This document shows, one piece after another, positions 1 through 11,700 of a DNA stretch of 64,000 nucleotides. Numbering within the stretch: position 1 is the stretch's first letter; each line of letters begins with the position of its first letter. Below the pieces are notes generated by a model. It had not been told where the DNA came from, did not search any database, and saw only the letters and a program-made list of their open reading frames with translations. The position numbers and the translations under genes were made by a program. Origin of the DNA: an uncultured Bacteroidia bacterium (GTDB lineage Bacteria > Bacteroidota > Bacteroidia > Bacteroidales > CAJPTX01); contig CALHSW010000034.1 in the NCBI GenBank assembly GCA_938038735.1, positions 59,472 through 123,471 of the forward strand, read 5' to 3'.

Positions 1-112
1 CAATGTTAGCGATGGTGCGCAAAAAGCTGCCTCTGAATATGTAGTTACAGAGCACGAAGAGCAATGGCACTACAATGGAGAGTGCGGTCATGAATATTGC
101 GAATGGTGACAT
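1..112 (-). CDS. N-terminal fragment of a membrane protein (partial)
   Basis: On the minus strand an ATG at 112 opens a frame without stops to the window edge, giving 37 residues. The peptide begins MSPFAIFMTALSIVVPLLFV, a strongly hydrophobic stretch typical of a first transmembrane helix, and continues with a basic segment (FRGSFLRT) that would sit on the cytoplasmic side. The rest of the gene lies outside the window, so family and function cannot be assigned. It would be transcribed divergently from plsY, with an inverted repeat at 134-179 between them. A chance open frame of this length is possible; the coherent hydrophobic pattern is the only support. Confidence 0.4.
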   Translation of the reverse strand, partial: MSPFAIFMTALSIVVPLLFVLCNYIFRGSFLRTIANI

Positions 113-133
113 ACTGCGTTCTATCTATTTGTT

Positions 134-179
134 AAGGGCTACTCATAACGCCGCAAAATGCAGCGCGTTATGTACCCTT
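134..179. repeat. Interrupted inverted repeat in a divergent intergenic region
   Basis: CATAACGC (144-151) is mirrored by GCGTTATG (165-172) across a 13-nt loop. Outside these arms AAGGG (134-138) is mirrored by CCCTT (175-179). It lies just upstream of the minus-strand fragment and about 230 bp before the plsY promoter. It could be a leader hairpin or an operator; nothing distinguishes these. The rest of 113-405 shows no supportable gene. Confidence 0.4.
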
Positions 180-405
180 CTACGGAATAGGTTGAAAAAA
201 GTTTTCCCAGTGCTTTTCTTGGTTCTGTCCATGTTGACGCATGGTGCTTTTCATGTGAAGGCGTGCCCTATAGACATAGAGAAAGACCTTAGGATGCTGC
301 GCTATTCGTTCTGTTCGGAAATGAGGCTGCATATTTCTGTGGAATTATTGTGGCAGGGCGACAATATTTGGGCGATCTGCCCCACGGCGTGTACGGGCGG
401 AAACG

Positions 406-434
406 TTGGAGAAGTTAAATTGTTGCTACCTTTG
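406..434 (+). promoter_or_regulatory. Bacteroidota-type promoter of plsY operon
   Basis: TTG at 406-408 is followed after 18 nt by TACCTTTG (427-434), matching the Bacteroidota primary sigma consensus (TTG, then TAnnTTTG). Transcription would start near 441, about 20 nt before the plsY ATG. Confidence 0.75.
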
Positions 435-462
435 CAGAGGATAAAGCTAAAGGTTGCAGCAG

Positions 463-1137
463 ATGGTAGTGAGTGTAATAGTTATATGTGTGGCTGTGCT
501 GGGGTATGTGCTTGGGAGCATGCCGTGGGCGGTGTGGATAGGCCGCTGGTTCTATGGCATTGACGTGCGTGAGCATGGCAGCGGCAACGCAGGGGCCACT
601 AACACGATACGAGTCTTGGGCATAGGGCCTGGATTAGTGGTGTTTGCCCTTGATGTGCTGAAGGGATTCTTGTCGGTCATAGCGGCGTGGCTGGCGGCGA
701 AGGCATTGATAGCTCATGGGATGATGACGGCGGAGTGGAGCATACCGCTGCAGCTGCTGGGCGGAGTGGGTGCCTTTTTGGGGCACGTATTCCCAGTGTT
801 TGCCAAATTCCGTGGTGGAAAGGGGGTTGCCACGCTCTGTGGCGTGGTGCTGGGGCTGCATCCGCTGGCTGCGCTCTCGGCGTTGGGGGTATTTGCCGTG
901 GTGTTGCTGCTGACGCGTTACGTGTCGCTGGGATCGATGCTGGCGGCGCTGTCGTTCCCTTTCTTTCTCTACTTCGCCTACGGGGCGCGGGATCCATGGC
1001 TTCTTGGCGTTTCGATAGTGCTGGTTGCCATGATTATCGTGACGCACCGGTCGAATATTGGCCGTTTGCTGCGCGGCACGGAGTCGCGGTTCGCCCCCTC
1101 GCGGCGTGGGATGAGAGGGTCGGAAAAGGTGGAGTAG
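463..1137 (+). CDS. plsY: Glycerol-3-phosphate acyltransferase PlsY
   Basis: Integral inner-membrane enzyme that acylates the sn-1 position of glycerol-3-phosphate using acyl-phosphate, the first step of phospholipid synthesis. The three family motifs are visible: GSGNAGATN (about residues 39-47), the GH..P.F..FRGGKGVAT segment (about 107-124), and the loop around YVSLGSM (about 153-159). Multiple hydrophobic helices fit the usual multi-spanning fold, and 224 residues is normal. ATG at 463 is chosen; an in-frame TTG at 454 would add three residues but is less likely. It is the first gene of a likely operon with the phospholipase (6 nt downstream) and the RNA methyltransferase. Confidence 0.95.
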   Translation: MVVSVIVICVAVLGYVLGSMPWAVWIGRWFYGIDVREHGSGNAGATNTIRVLGIGPGLVVFALDVLKGFLSVIAAWLAAKALIAHGMMTAEWSIPLQLLGGVGAFLGHVFPVFAKFRGGKGVATLCGVVLGLHPLAALSALGVFAVVLLLTRYVSLGSMLAALSFPFFLYFAYGARDPWLLGVSIVLVAMIIVTHRSNIGRLLRGTESRFAPSRRGMRGSEKVE

Positions 1138-1143
1138 CGGGCC

Positions 1144-2022
1144 ATGGGCAGGATGAGAGTATACTTTCTTTGCGCGGTGTGGCTGGCTGCGTGGCTGCTA
1201 GTGGGTGGCGGGACGCTCCGCGGCGAAACGAGGAACGCACGGATGCAACGTAAGCGCGACCCCCTGGGGCTATACCTTGGGAAGGATAGCTTGCGAGTCC
1301 GCATGGCTGAAACCTCACGATTTGCCCCCTACGAAAATAATTTCTTCATGCTGGGCATGCCGGTGGACAGAAAGCCTACGAAGGAGAATAGCGGCGTGAT
1401 GTTCCAGATCAGCATCCAGCAACGGTTCTTTAGGCGGCCGCTCTTTTGGAATTCCAATTTCTATGTGGCCTATACGCAGCGTTCCTTTTGGGACATTTTT
1501 TTGGAGTCTTCGCCGTTTGATGATAACAACTACAATCCATCGCTGCACTACACGCTCCCTGTTATGTTTAGGGGCTACTTTGCGGGGATGGTAGATCTGG
1601 GGCTTGAGCACCTTTCTAATAGGCGTGGTGGAGCCGATTCGCGGAGTTTGAACTCCGTATCGTTGCGATTCAAGTACTACCCCCATGTCCTATTTATGAT
1701 TGACTTGAAGACGTGGCTCCCTTTCCTATACAAGGAGGATAATCCGGACTATTTTGAGTATGCGGGGTATGGCCGAGTCGGTCTACTGTTTCGCTACCCC
1801 CGCTGGGGTCTACGCAGCTCAATCTACCTAAACCCATCGGATAAGTTCCGCAATTGGAACGTCACCTACGAATTGGGCTATTCGCCGTGGGAAAACTATA
1901 CGGTCTACTTCTTCCTGCGTTTCTATTCGGGGTACGCAGAGCGGCTTTTGCGCTACAAGGAATATACGTGCAATGCGCGGGTGGGCATTACGTTGGCACC
2001 ATCGTTTATGCTATTTCATTAG
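1144..2022 (+). CDS. pldA: Outer-membrane phospholipase A1 (OMPLA family)
   Basis: Predicted outer-membrane beta-barrel lipase that hydrolyses acyl chains of misplaced outer-leaflet phospholipids. A signal peptide (hydrophobic residues about 5-23) is followed by a barrel-like alternating sequence. The catalytic signature is present: H156-x-S158-N, then SRS (166-168) and N170. The His-to-Asn spacing of 14 residues matches the E. coli OMPLA triad (H142, S144, N156). The protein is 292 residues, near the family length. It follows plsY by 6 nt, so a phospholipid-making enzyme is coupled to a phospholipid-degrading one. A start at the second Met (residue 4) is equally possible. Confidence 0.88.
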   Translation: MGRMRVYFLCAVWLAAWLLVGGGTLRGETRNARMQRKRDPLGLYLGKDSLRVRMAETSRFAPYENNFFMLGMPVDRKPTKENSGVMFQISIQQRFFRRPLFWNSNFYVAYTQRSFWDIFLESSPFDDNNYNPSLHYTLPVMFRGYFAGMVDLGLEHLSNRRGGADSRSLNSVSLRFKYYPHVLFMIDLKTWLPFLYKEDNPDYFEYAGYGRVGLLFRYPRWGLRSSIYLNPSDKFRNWNVTYELGYSPWENYTVYFFLRFYSGYAERLLRYKEYTCNARVGITLAPSFMLFH

Positions 2023-2040
2023 AGGACTAGTGGAGAGACA

Positions 2041-2571
2041 GTGAGAGGAGGGAAGGATTTTCATTTTGCACGGAAACAGACGGACGAGCTGGGGCATGGC
2101 GGGGAACGGCTTCCGTTGGTGCTGCTGGTGGAGAATGTGCGGAGCCTGCAGAATGTAGGGGCGCTGTTTCGCTTGGCCGATGGGCTGGGGGTGGCAGAAG
2201 TGGCACTCTGCGGCATCACGGGATGCCCGCCGCATCGCGATATTCATAGGACGGCGCTAGGGGCAGAGGAGATGGTCTCGTGGCGTTACTTTGCGAATGG
2301 GGTGGCGGGTGCGGAGTACTACGCCTTGCAGGGGTACGAGGTAGTGGCGCTGGAGCAGGTGCACGGCAGCCTGAGGGTAGATGAATATCGTCCAGGAGAA
2401 GGAGGAGTGGTGCTGGCGGTAGGCAATGAGGTGGAGGGGGTGAGCGATGCGCTGCTTGCGGTGTGCGGAGCGTGCGTGGAGATACCGCAACGCGGCGAGA
2501 AGCATTCGCTCAATGTGTCTACAGCGGCGGCGATTGCGCTGTGGGAGGTGGCGAAAAGACTGACGGAATAG
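2041..2571 (+). CDS. TrmH/SpoU-family RNA 2'-O-methyltransferase
   Basis: SAM-dependent RNA ribose methylase of the knotted SPOUT class. The three SpoU motifs are visible: N-x-R-S-x-x-N-V-G-x-x-F-R (about 32-44), GNEVEGV (128-134) and the knot segment IPQRGEKHSLNVSTAAAIA (148-166). At 176 residues it is a minimal catalytic domain without the N-terminal substrate-binding extension of RlmB, closer to TrmH/TrmL-like proteins, but the target RNA cannot be told from sequence. The start is GTG at 2041, 18 nt after the phospholipase stop, which suggests co-transcription. Confidence 0.88.
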   Translation: MRGGKDFHFARKQTDELGHGGERLPLVLLVENVRSLQNVGALFRLADGLGVAEVALCGITGCPPHRDIHRTALGAEEMVSWRYFANGVAGAEYYALQGYEVVALEQVHGSLRVDEYRPGEGGVVLAVGNEVEGVSDALLAVCGACVEIPQRGEKHSLNVSTAAAIALWEVAKRLTE

Positions 2572-2709
2572 TTTGCGCTTCTGCGGCAGCTTTCTGTAGG
2601 GGGGTGTAATGTTTCATTGTAACATCTCATCGTGCCATTTCGTAAACGTGCATGAGGGGGAGTGTGCGGAGGTTTCATCTATGAGGATAGACATTAATAC
2701 GAGACAGCG

Positions 2710-5700
2710 ATGAGTTCGGTGCGAAGATTTATCAAGTTATTGCTTGCGGTGTCGTTGGCATTGACAGCGGTTGAGGCGTGGGCGCAGTGGACCCTCCCGC
2801 CAGACTATAGTAAGGACAACGATGCGCAGAACCCGAAGGATATGCGTGGGGGCAAGGGGCAGGGTATGCGGCTGCTTTACTACGAGAGCTTTGAGGGTGA
2901 GCGTATTAGAACTACAGAGGGTTGGGGGACGATGCCAAAGAGCTGGGGCCAGGAGTTCATTGAAGGGGCAGGCATATCGCATACCACGGCGTATTGGGTG
3001 GTGGAGCCGGGCGGAGGGCGGCCCAACGATAGTGCCTCTCGGACGCCGTGGCGGCCGTATGACGGAGAGTGGAACATGCTTTGCTACGTTAATTCTACCG
3101 GCGCAATGCAACGTTTGGTGACTCCGGAGCTGAATTTGAGCGGAGGGGATATTAGCGATCCCCGGTTGGTGTTCTACTATGCATCGCCGAAGGATTATCG
3201 CGGGTTCTGCCGGATGAGGGTGCAGTATCGGTTCGGCGAAGAGGAATGGAAAGACTTGGCTGACGTGGAGGAGTTCCAGAGGGCGGACGATTGGGTTCCC
3301 GTATCGATTCCCTTACCGCCGGCACTGCGCGAGAAAGGTGGGTTGCAAATTGGTTTTGTATCGGTGCAGAACTATGGGTTCGGCACCGCGATCGATGAGG
3401 TTTACGTGGTGAACATGGATGGGGCGGAGACAGGGGTAAAGACTTTTGACCTCACCCCGCAATCCCCGATAATAGCACGCGGCGCGAAGAATGTGCCGTT
3501 GATGCGGATGGATGTGACGCTTACTTCGGGCGGCGGGAAGCTTAAGCTTCAAGGTTTTAATGGCAAGGAGGAGCCAACCAGTCGGTCAGTAGAGGTTCAT
3601 GCCTTGGATGGGAACGGGCAGCCTCTGATGCAGGATGCCCTTTCCAACTTTAGGTTGTTTGTGGGCAGGGGGGGTAAATTTTCAGATGCCGTGGAGGCTG
3701 CTAAGCTGGATTTCACTGGCGGTGCTGGAAAACCTTACGAGTTGAAAACCTTTAACATAAAGGATCACAAAGCGTTGATCATGCAAGGCGGCAACACGTA
3801 TAACGTGTGGATAGTGGCCGATGTGAATGACGTAGTGAGCACGCCGTACAAGACGCGAATTTGGGTGGATGTTGCCGAGGAGACGACTAAATTTGTGTGG
3901 TACAAGAATGATGAGAATCCTACAAGCCTAAATGGCACGAAGCAGAGCTTCTTCCCCGCAAAAGGTCACTCCTACGAAACGCCCGAGGTGCAGAAGTCTG
4001 TGGTGTATAAGAGTCTATTTTTTGATGACTTTGAGGCGGGGCTAGACAAGTGGAATCGTTTGAGCGGAGCAGCACAGCAGTTGTGGGCGGTAGGGAGTCC
4101 GAAGGATGCCTCAGGGGGATCCTTCCTATCGGGGGGAAGACCTTTGGAGGAGCAGGTGAAGAGTGCCTATTCAGGGGACAAAGTGCTAGCGACTGGGGAG
4201 CTAGCACAGGATGGAGAAAAGTTGCGTGCGCGCTACTTCGCGAACATGGTATCGGCGAACAATCAGAATGAGTGCGCTTGGGTGGAAATAAAGGATCAGA
4301 TAGATGCCTCTCAGGTGAAAGATGTGTATCTCGTGATGCAGAAGTCGTTCAATACGCCGAGCGGCATGCTGCTATTTGTAGAGGGGAAGTATGAAGGTAG
4401 TACAACAACGTGGGTGGAATTTGCGAGGTATAATGTCTCGTCTTCCGACTGGCAGGGGTGGCAGGAGCTCCCATTGCGTCTCTCAAGGGCAGATGGCCGT
4501 AAGTTTAATCTGCGGCTGCGAGCCTTCTATCCCAAAGGCGACGTGGCACATACAGGTTTTGTAATAGATGATTTGCGAATATTAGGCAACGAAGTGCAGA
4601 ACGATGTGGGCATTACGGGGCTTAAGGTTACGGAGAGCTGGGACAACGGCAATGGTCGCAAGGCGGTGTTCACCGTGCGTAACTATGGTGTGAATGTGCA
4701 AAAGGACATCAAGTATGATGTGTATGTCGATGGGAACTTGGTGCTGGGAGGGCAGAGTCTGCCTGAAGGTGATTTGGCTGCGGGCGGGAGCCGAAATGTA
4801 AAAACGGATGAGCTTGCGGCCTTGAAGGCGGATTTGAATAGAGACAATACCCATGAAATAGAGGTGCGGCTCAAGTTAAGCACGGATGAGGACATGAGCA
4901 ACAACGTTGCTCGGGTGACCACCTATTCATACCCCACGATACCGGTGAGCGATGCAAAACCCTACCCAGAGAACTTTGGAGACCCAATGCACCATTGGTT
5001 CGGCGGGGAGGCGTATCGAGAAGGCTTTAAGTCCTCATGGCTATTTAATTCGGTGTATTCCATTTCGAAGTGCCGGGATAATAGCGGGAAGCAGGCGGGA
5101 CCCTTCGGTGAGGGAATGCTGCTGGGTAGCTACATATGGACGACGGGCGACCATACGGCGTTCGGTTTTGAGCAGTCGGTGCTGACGAGTCCTGTATTTG
5201 AGATAAGCACGCAAGATGCGAAGAATCGAAAAGAGTTTGTGATGGCCTACACCACGCAGGGGGAGAATGTGGAGGTGCAGGTGGAGTACCGGAAGGAGAA
5301 TGGAGACTGGCAGCGGCTTGAGAAGTCTGCGCAGTGGGAGAAGGAGTGGTACGATGGGAGCGGTGCAGTGTGGAAAGGTTCGACGACCGAGGGGTATAAA
5401 ATCGTGAAGACCCTATTGCCAGACGATTTGCAAGGTGTAGGAGGTGCTGTGAAGGCGCAATTTAGGGTGTACTTCTATAATAGGAGTGCCGATCGTGTGC
5501 CGGGCATAGCGGTTAATGGGATAGAGGTGCGTTCCGTGAGGTCGGATATATACGTTAAGTCCATTGAACCGAGGGGCGGCTGCGAGAATCCGCTCGGGAA
5601 CGATGAGACGCTGCGGGTGACGATTGCGGTGAATGCGGAACCCGCGATTGCGTACGGAGCACGGAAAGATTTTCCGGTGTCAATAAAAGTAGTGAGAGAC

Positions 5701-8700
5701 GGAGAGAAGACGTATAGCGTGGTGAAGCCAGTGGATCTGCCTGCATTGGCTCCTGGCCAGTCCCACACGGTTAACACGGAGGTTCAAGTACCATGGGCTG
5801 CAAAGTGGGGAAAGAATAGCGAGGTGACAGTGACACTGCTTCCGCAGAGCGGGGAGAATGGAGAGGCGGACGAGGATGTTTCCAACAATGTTCTTGCGCA
5901 GACGATAGAGGCGAAGGTGCCTGCAGTGTTCCCATTGAAGGAAATTGTGAAGGAAGAAGGAGGTTACGTCCTCTATGCGTTGATGAACAATGGGTTGAAG
6001 CTACAGACGGAGCCTGAGCAGGGAAGCGGGTATGAGGGATATACCTTTAGCGATTTTTCCATTTCTGGGGGTGAGAGTTTTGCTACGATAAGCGGTGAGA
6101 CTTTTACTGCCAAAGGTGAAGGTCTAATAAAGTTGAAATATAAAGTTAATGGAGAATGTGAAGAGAAGCTCCCGATTGAGATAAAGAGGGCGCAGTGCGA
6201 TGTGGCCGTGGAGCATGTTGAGCCGGTGGGGGATGTGAACTGTAAGGATGAAGGGGAGGCATTGGCTTTTAAGGTGGCTATCAAGGATAACAAGCAGCCG
6301 AGTCAGGCGCAGGGCCTACGATTGGTGGTGACGCAAGGGGGGCGCGAGGTGTATAATGAGTCTGCCAAGCTGGGAGAACAAACGGTAGAAGTGATCAAGG
6401 CGCGCAGCGGAGGCGGCGTGCTGAAGTTTACGGCAGTGGCGGCTGCGGATATGGATGGATCGAACAACACAAAAGTGTATGAGCCGGAGGTTCTTTTGTA
6501 CCCCAAGCCATTGAAAGTATTCTTGCAGGATGTGAGCGACCCAACCTATATGCAGCGAGTTGAAAATGGGTCTGATCAGAACACGTATGGCAATCGGCAG
6601 TGGCAGCTTTACGTGCCAAAAGTGTCGGTGATTCCGAAGATAAACTGGACGCACCGAGGCTATACGATGAGTAGTCAGGAGGATGGGTACATAGTAAGGC
6701 TTGGGCAGGCGAGTGGGGAGTTTGTGGCTTTGGCGACGCTGAGCAATGGTACAGACCAGTGTCCGGAAAAGAAGGTGTTCTCCGTAAATGTTAAAAATGA
6801 GGACGTTGAGGTGCAGAGCTTGGGGGGAGGAACCGGTGCGCCGGGGCTCTGCGCGGATGCGCAAGGAGAGTATGAGGTATACGTGAGTCTGATGAACCAT
6901 TCGTGGGTGAGCTATAGTCCAGAAACATGGTTGGGCTTTGAGCTGTCTGGGCCGAATGGCGAGTCTAAAAGAACCGTGCAGGTGCAGTTAACGGATGAAT
7001 GGCAGCCGAAAGTACTTCTTTTATTACCGCTTGGGAAGCTTCCGAAAGAACTTAAGGATTTGGCCGTTGGTAATGCGGTGAGCTTGAAGGTGAAGTACCT
7101 AGGGGTGTATGATGCTGACAAGATAGAACTTACGCCTGATGCCAACGAGGCCAATAACGAAGTAGTGACGGAGCTAAAGCTGTCAAGTGCACCTAAGGTG
7201 GAATGGGAGGTGCCAGGTTTGAATCCGGAGGGGAACGAGTTCGTGGTGCGGAAGGTGTTTAAGGACGTGCCAACAGTGACTGGTACGTTGAAAGTGAAGG
7301 GTGGAGACCCGGTGGGTATGCACTACGCATGGTATAGCAAGTCGAAGCGGGCCGATGCGTGGACCCTTCAGGAAGGGGGTGTTCAAGGTCCCGGCGTGTA
7401 CAACATAATGGGAATAGCGGACGATTGCTACAAGGTGGAGGTGACGAATCAGGCGGGGTGTAGGTCGGAGCTGGAGATGCGGTATATACAAACGGATTTG
7501 GGCTTTACTAGCGGAAAGGTGATGGAAACGCCGACCGAGTCATGTGCATTGACGGACAACGATGGTAACGTGCGTTTGATTTTTAAGAATACGGGTAGCA
7601 AGCCGTTAACGAGCGAGGAGAAATTTAGGGTTACGTTTCAAGTACAAGTCGATGGTGAGCTTCGGCCCTATACTAGCGATGTGATGTGGTTTTCGCCCGA
7701 GTTGGAGGTGAACGAAAGTCGGAGTGAGCTGGTAAAGGTAGAGAACTTGAGTACCCTTATAGCAGAGCTTCAGAAGAAAGCGGATGCGGATCCCAAGGGG
7801 AAGGAAAAGGCGAGATTGGCTTTCTATAATATAGAACTGAAAGCGGAAGGAGACTGGTCGGTATCAGGCGCTGCCAACAAGGATAGGAGGAAGCGGGTTG
7901 CAGGGGTCACTCTTGAGGAATGGGGGGCGCCGCGCCCGACGGTTAAACTGTACTCGGGGGTGCCAGGGACGGAATTGTATCAAGGCAATGTGCGGAATCC
8001 GAAAGCTAAACAGGTAGGGCCGCAAGAAGGCTTTAGAAAAGGACAGGTGGATGGCATTGATAACACCTACGGAGACCTTGTGGGAGTGGTTTCTAAAGCT
8101 CCTGGAGAGAAGGCGGAGTGGCTATGGCACTACACGTATACAAAGTTCAACAAGTGGCCAGACGTGAAGTTGGCTTATGCAGTGGAAGATAGCGTGGTTA
8201 GTATTCCGCAGGCTAAGCAGACGGATTGGATGGAGCAGAATAAAAACCAAGTTGGAACGACCCCAGAGGGAGAGCCGAAGCGCCCCGATGGGACGTACAC
8301 AGTGGTAGTAACAGGGGCGCATGAGTGCGTGTCGCGGGTTCAATTCACCGTGGCGGATAAGGCGTACGACTTGAAGCTTGAAGCGGTGCGGCCACCGCAA
8401 GACGAGTGCGATTTTAAGGGGAAGTCAACGAAGGTTACCGTTATCGTGCGCAATGTGGGAACTATGTCCATAGACCCAAAGGCTGAGATAGTGCTTAAGC
8501 TGTCTCGTACAGATGATGTGCAGAGTCTTACCGAAAATTGGGCCAAAGCAGCCTATACAAATTTTTTGGGCACTGCGGAAGGAGCTACTACTAATATTAG
8601 TACGCATACAATAGAGAAATTAAATAATGGGAAGGCTTTGGAGCCGAATGGCGCGGTAGCCATAGATGTGCCGGTGACGCTATACTACGAGGCCACTGAT

Positions 8701-11700
8701 ACAAAGGGGGTGGTTCGCTCGTTGCTTGATGGCGTGACGTTTGAGTATAGTGCTGAGGTGACGTTTGCTAATGGTGACTTCCACGAAGCGAATGTTGATA
8801 ATAATAAGTCGGCAACAAAGGTAGCGGTGCGGGATATATCGTCTCCAAAGGTGACCGGATTTTTCTTGGAGTCCAACGGCAATTCTAAAACCTTCACAGG
8901 AGACCGCATCTTGTACCAATGGGATGAGACCCAAATGCATGGTGAGCCAGTAGCAGTGACTTTGGGGGCGTACGTATCGAACGAAGGTCTTGAGGATAGG
9001 AATTGGTATTTGCGAGGGGCGATGCATCAAAGCGGTGCGGCAAATATTACCAAGATTACAGGATCAACTGCTACGGTGGATGGATATGGTAGCGCGGAGC
9101 TGGTGGTGAGTAACAATCGTTGTGAAGGGACAGGCGTTTTCACTATAGTAGGGACAGGGGCTGCATTGATAGTAGATAGCATCAAGGGGATCCCAGACGA
9201 GCTTTGCCCCGAACAGGTGGCTGGAAAACGGAAGCTGACGGTGAAGATTGTCAATCCGACCCCGACGCCTATCAACACAACAGCAGATGGGTGCGGCCAG
9301 AACCATAAGCAGGAAGCCACGGTAACGCTGAGCCTCGATGGGAATGCGCTCAAGACGACACCCCCGAAGCGGCTAAGTGCTGAGAAGTTCTTTGGGCCTA
9401 AGAAGGAATTGTACGGAGGCGAACAGGTTAATGGCGTTTGGAAGCGGGGGACTAAGGTAGTAGGTATTGGCGTTGGGATGAGTGCATTTGATATGATTTC
9501 CGTTACGTTTGATGATGTTGAACTAGATGGGACTCACCTACAGCCGGGTACGGAGGGTACGATAACGGTGTCGCTTAGCGGCGGGTGTGTGGATGAAGGG
9601 GTCGTCGATTCGAAGGATAAGAAGGTCAAGGTGAACAAGAGTCCAGATTTGAGGGAGGTTCTAAAGCGTAGTCCGTTAGAGCAGTATGCCCTGCGAGGTT
9701 CGGCGGCAGCATGGAAGGAGGAGTGGAGTTCGCAGCAGAAGTTGCAAGAAGAGATGGAGTGGGGCAAGAAGGACGAGAGTTCCGCTATTGTTAGGGCTAC
9801 CGTTGAGCAGTTGGGTACGGATAACAAGTATAATTTAAAGCTAAGCGCAGCGAAGCCCGGTACGTATGTGCTGAAGGTAACGGATAAGGAGAAGGGATGC
9901 GCCAGTAGCAAGGAGGTAGAGGTACAGATGCCGGGGTTCTTGACGTTGGCGGAAGGAGATGCGATAACGGTGGAGCCGAAAGATTTGCTAACGGGATCGT
10001 GCAAATACGATAAGGCGGCGCAAGCGCTGAAGGTAAAGGTAGTCAATAATGGGAATGAGCCTTTGGCGCTTGCAGGGAAGCGCACGTCGATAAGGCTTAC
10101 ATACTCCAAGAATGGGGAAAAAATAATTTCGTCTCCATCTTTGGACTACACGTTTGATGTAGGAGCTGCAGATTTAGGTGTGGGAGGCGAGATGGAGATA
10201 GATGTGAGCGTACCATTTAAGGGAGTAGATTTTAGCGGAGATGGTGTGTACGATTTGAACTTCGTTTTGCAGCAAGGTATAACCGATCCAGTGGATGGAG
10301 CACCAGATGAACTCCGTAGCGTTAATCCGAAGAATCTAACCGTCAAGCGGTACTACCAGCCGACGGCAAAGCCAGATTTAGCGGCACAGGTGAAAGTTTG
10401 GGGAGGGCAAAGTGTTGATTTCAAAGCGTTGCCTAAAGATAAGAAGGTGCTGACGCTATATGGTTTGGCTAAGAATCCAAAGTTAGAGTATGGTCGTCCG
10501 ACTAGCGAGGAGTATAATACTCTGCAAAAAAATGGTACGATGTGGACTTGGTATGTAGATGGAGAGCAAGTGCTGGGGCCAGCACCCATTGCGTATGAGA
10601 AGAAGTTTGTGATCCCGCAGCCAGATGGGATTGTGAAGGTAGTGATGCAGACCAAGGATGGATGTTCGCTTGAAAGCGATGAGGTGGAGATGCGGCGGTT
10701 GAAAGAGTTTAAATTCGGTGAGGTCCGGCTGGGGAAGATGAGCAATAGTAAGTGTGCGGAGGAGAGTTCGGTTGATGGAACAGAGCAGGAGGTGACAGGT
10801 TCACTTAAGCTGGAGATGGCCGATGTTCCGCTGGCGGCGGGGACAAAAATTGAGTTGAGGTGCGCCTACACGCAGGGAAGTCCAGACGAGAAGAAAGAGG
10901 ACGATGTATCGATAGTGTTGGATAAGGAATATAAAGCAGGGAATTCGATACCGTTCAAGATAATGTTGCCATTTAAGGTTGGGACGAATAGCGTGGAGGT
11001 GCTTGGAGGTCAGTACGTTGAACCACATTCCCAAAGGCCTTCGCTGATAGGGAGGAGTACGACACGTGAGATTTTTGATGTTTTGGCATACCCGACGTTG
11101 CAAAGTGAGATTAAGAAGGAGCAGAAGGCGTACGCAAGTCCATATTCAATAGAATTTCCTGCTGTGGAACCCAGGAACGAAGTGGAGTACAGTTGGGAGA
11201 ACAAACCGTATTCGAAGAGTCCTGATTTTCAAGTAACCGAAAGTGGAGGTTATCGCGTGTGGGTAAAACGGGCAAACGGCTGCATTTTGGAGGGCAATGT
11301 GCGGGTAGATTTCTACTTTAAGTATGATCTTTCTTTGGGCGCAGGCGGAAGCGTGAGGGTGATAGATGCAGAGACCGGTGAGGAGTACAAGCAGGGAGAA
11401 CAGGTAATAAAGGATGGGGCGAAGGTGAAGATAGAGCCAGTTGCGAATGCAGGTTATCATGTGCTGGGAGCAAAGGTGAACGGAGATGTATTTGATCTAG
11501 GATCAGTGTACCCCGTATTGAAAGACTTCAATGTAGAAGTTCTCTTTAGTAAGGATAACAATCCCACACCGCCAGGGCCTAATAATGCTGTAGAGAGCGA
11601 GTTGCTGAGCGAGTTGGTAGCAGTAAATCCGTTTACAGGCGTGCTGCGGCTGTATGGTGCGGAGAATGTGGAGAGCTACGTGGTGTACAATCAGCTGGGC

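Noticed and set aside
75..563. Open frame of 162 residues on + overlapping plsY
   Set aside because: It has no recognisable domain, overlaps the plsY promoter and the well-supported plsY start, and the opposite strand gives a better membrane-protein start.
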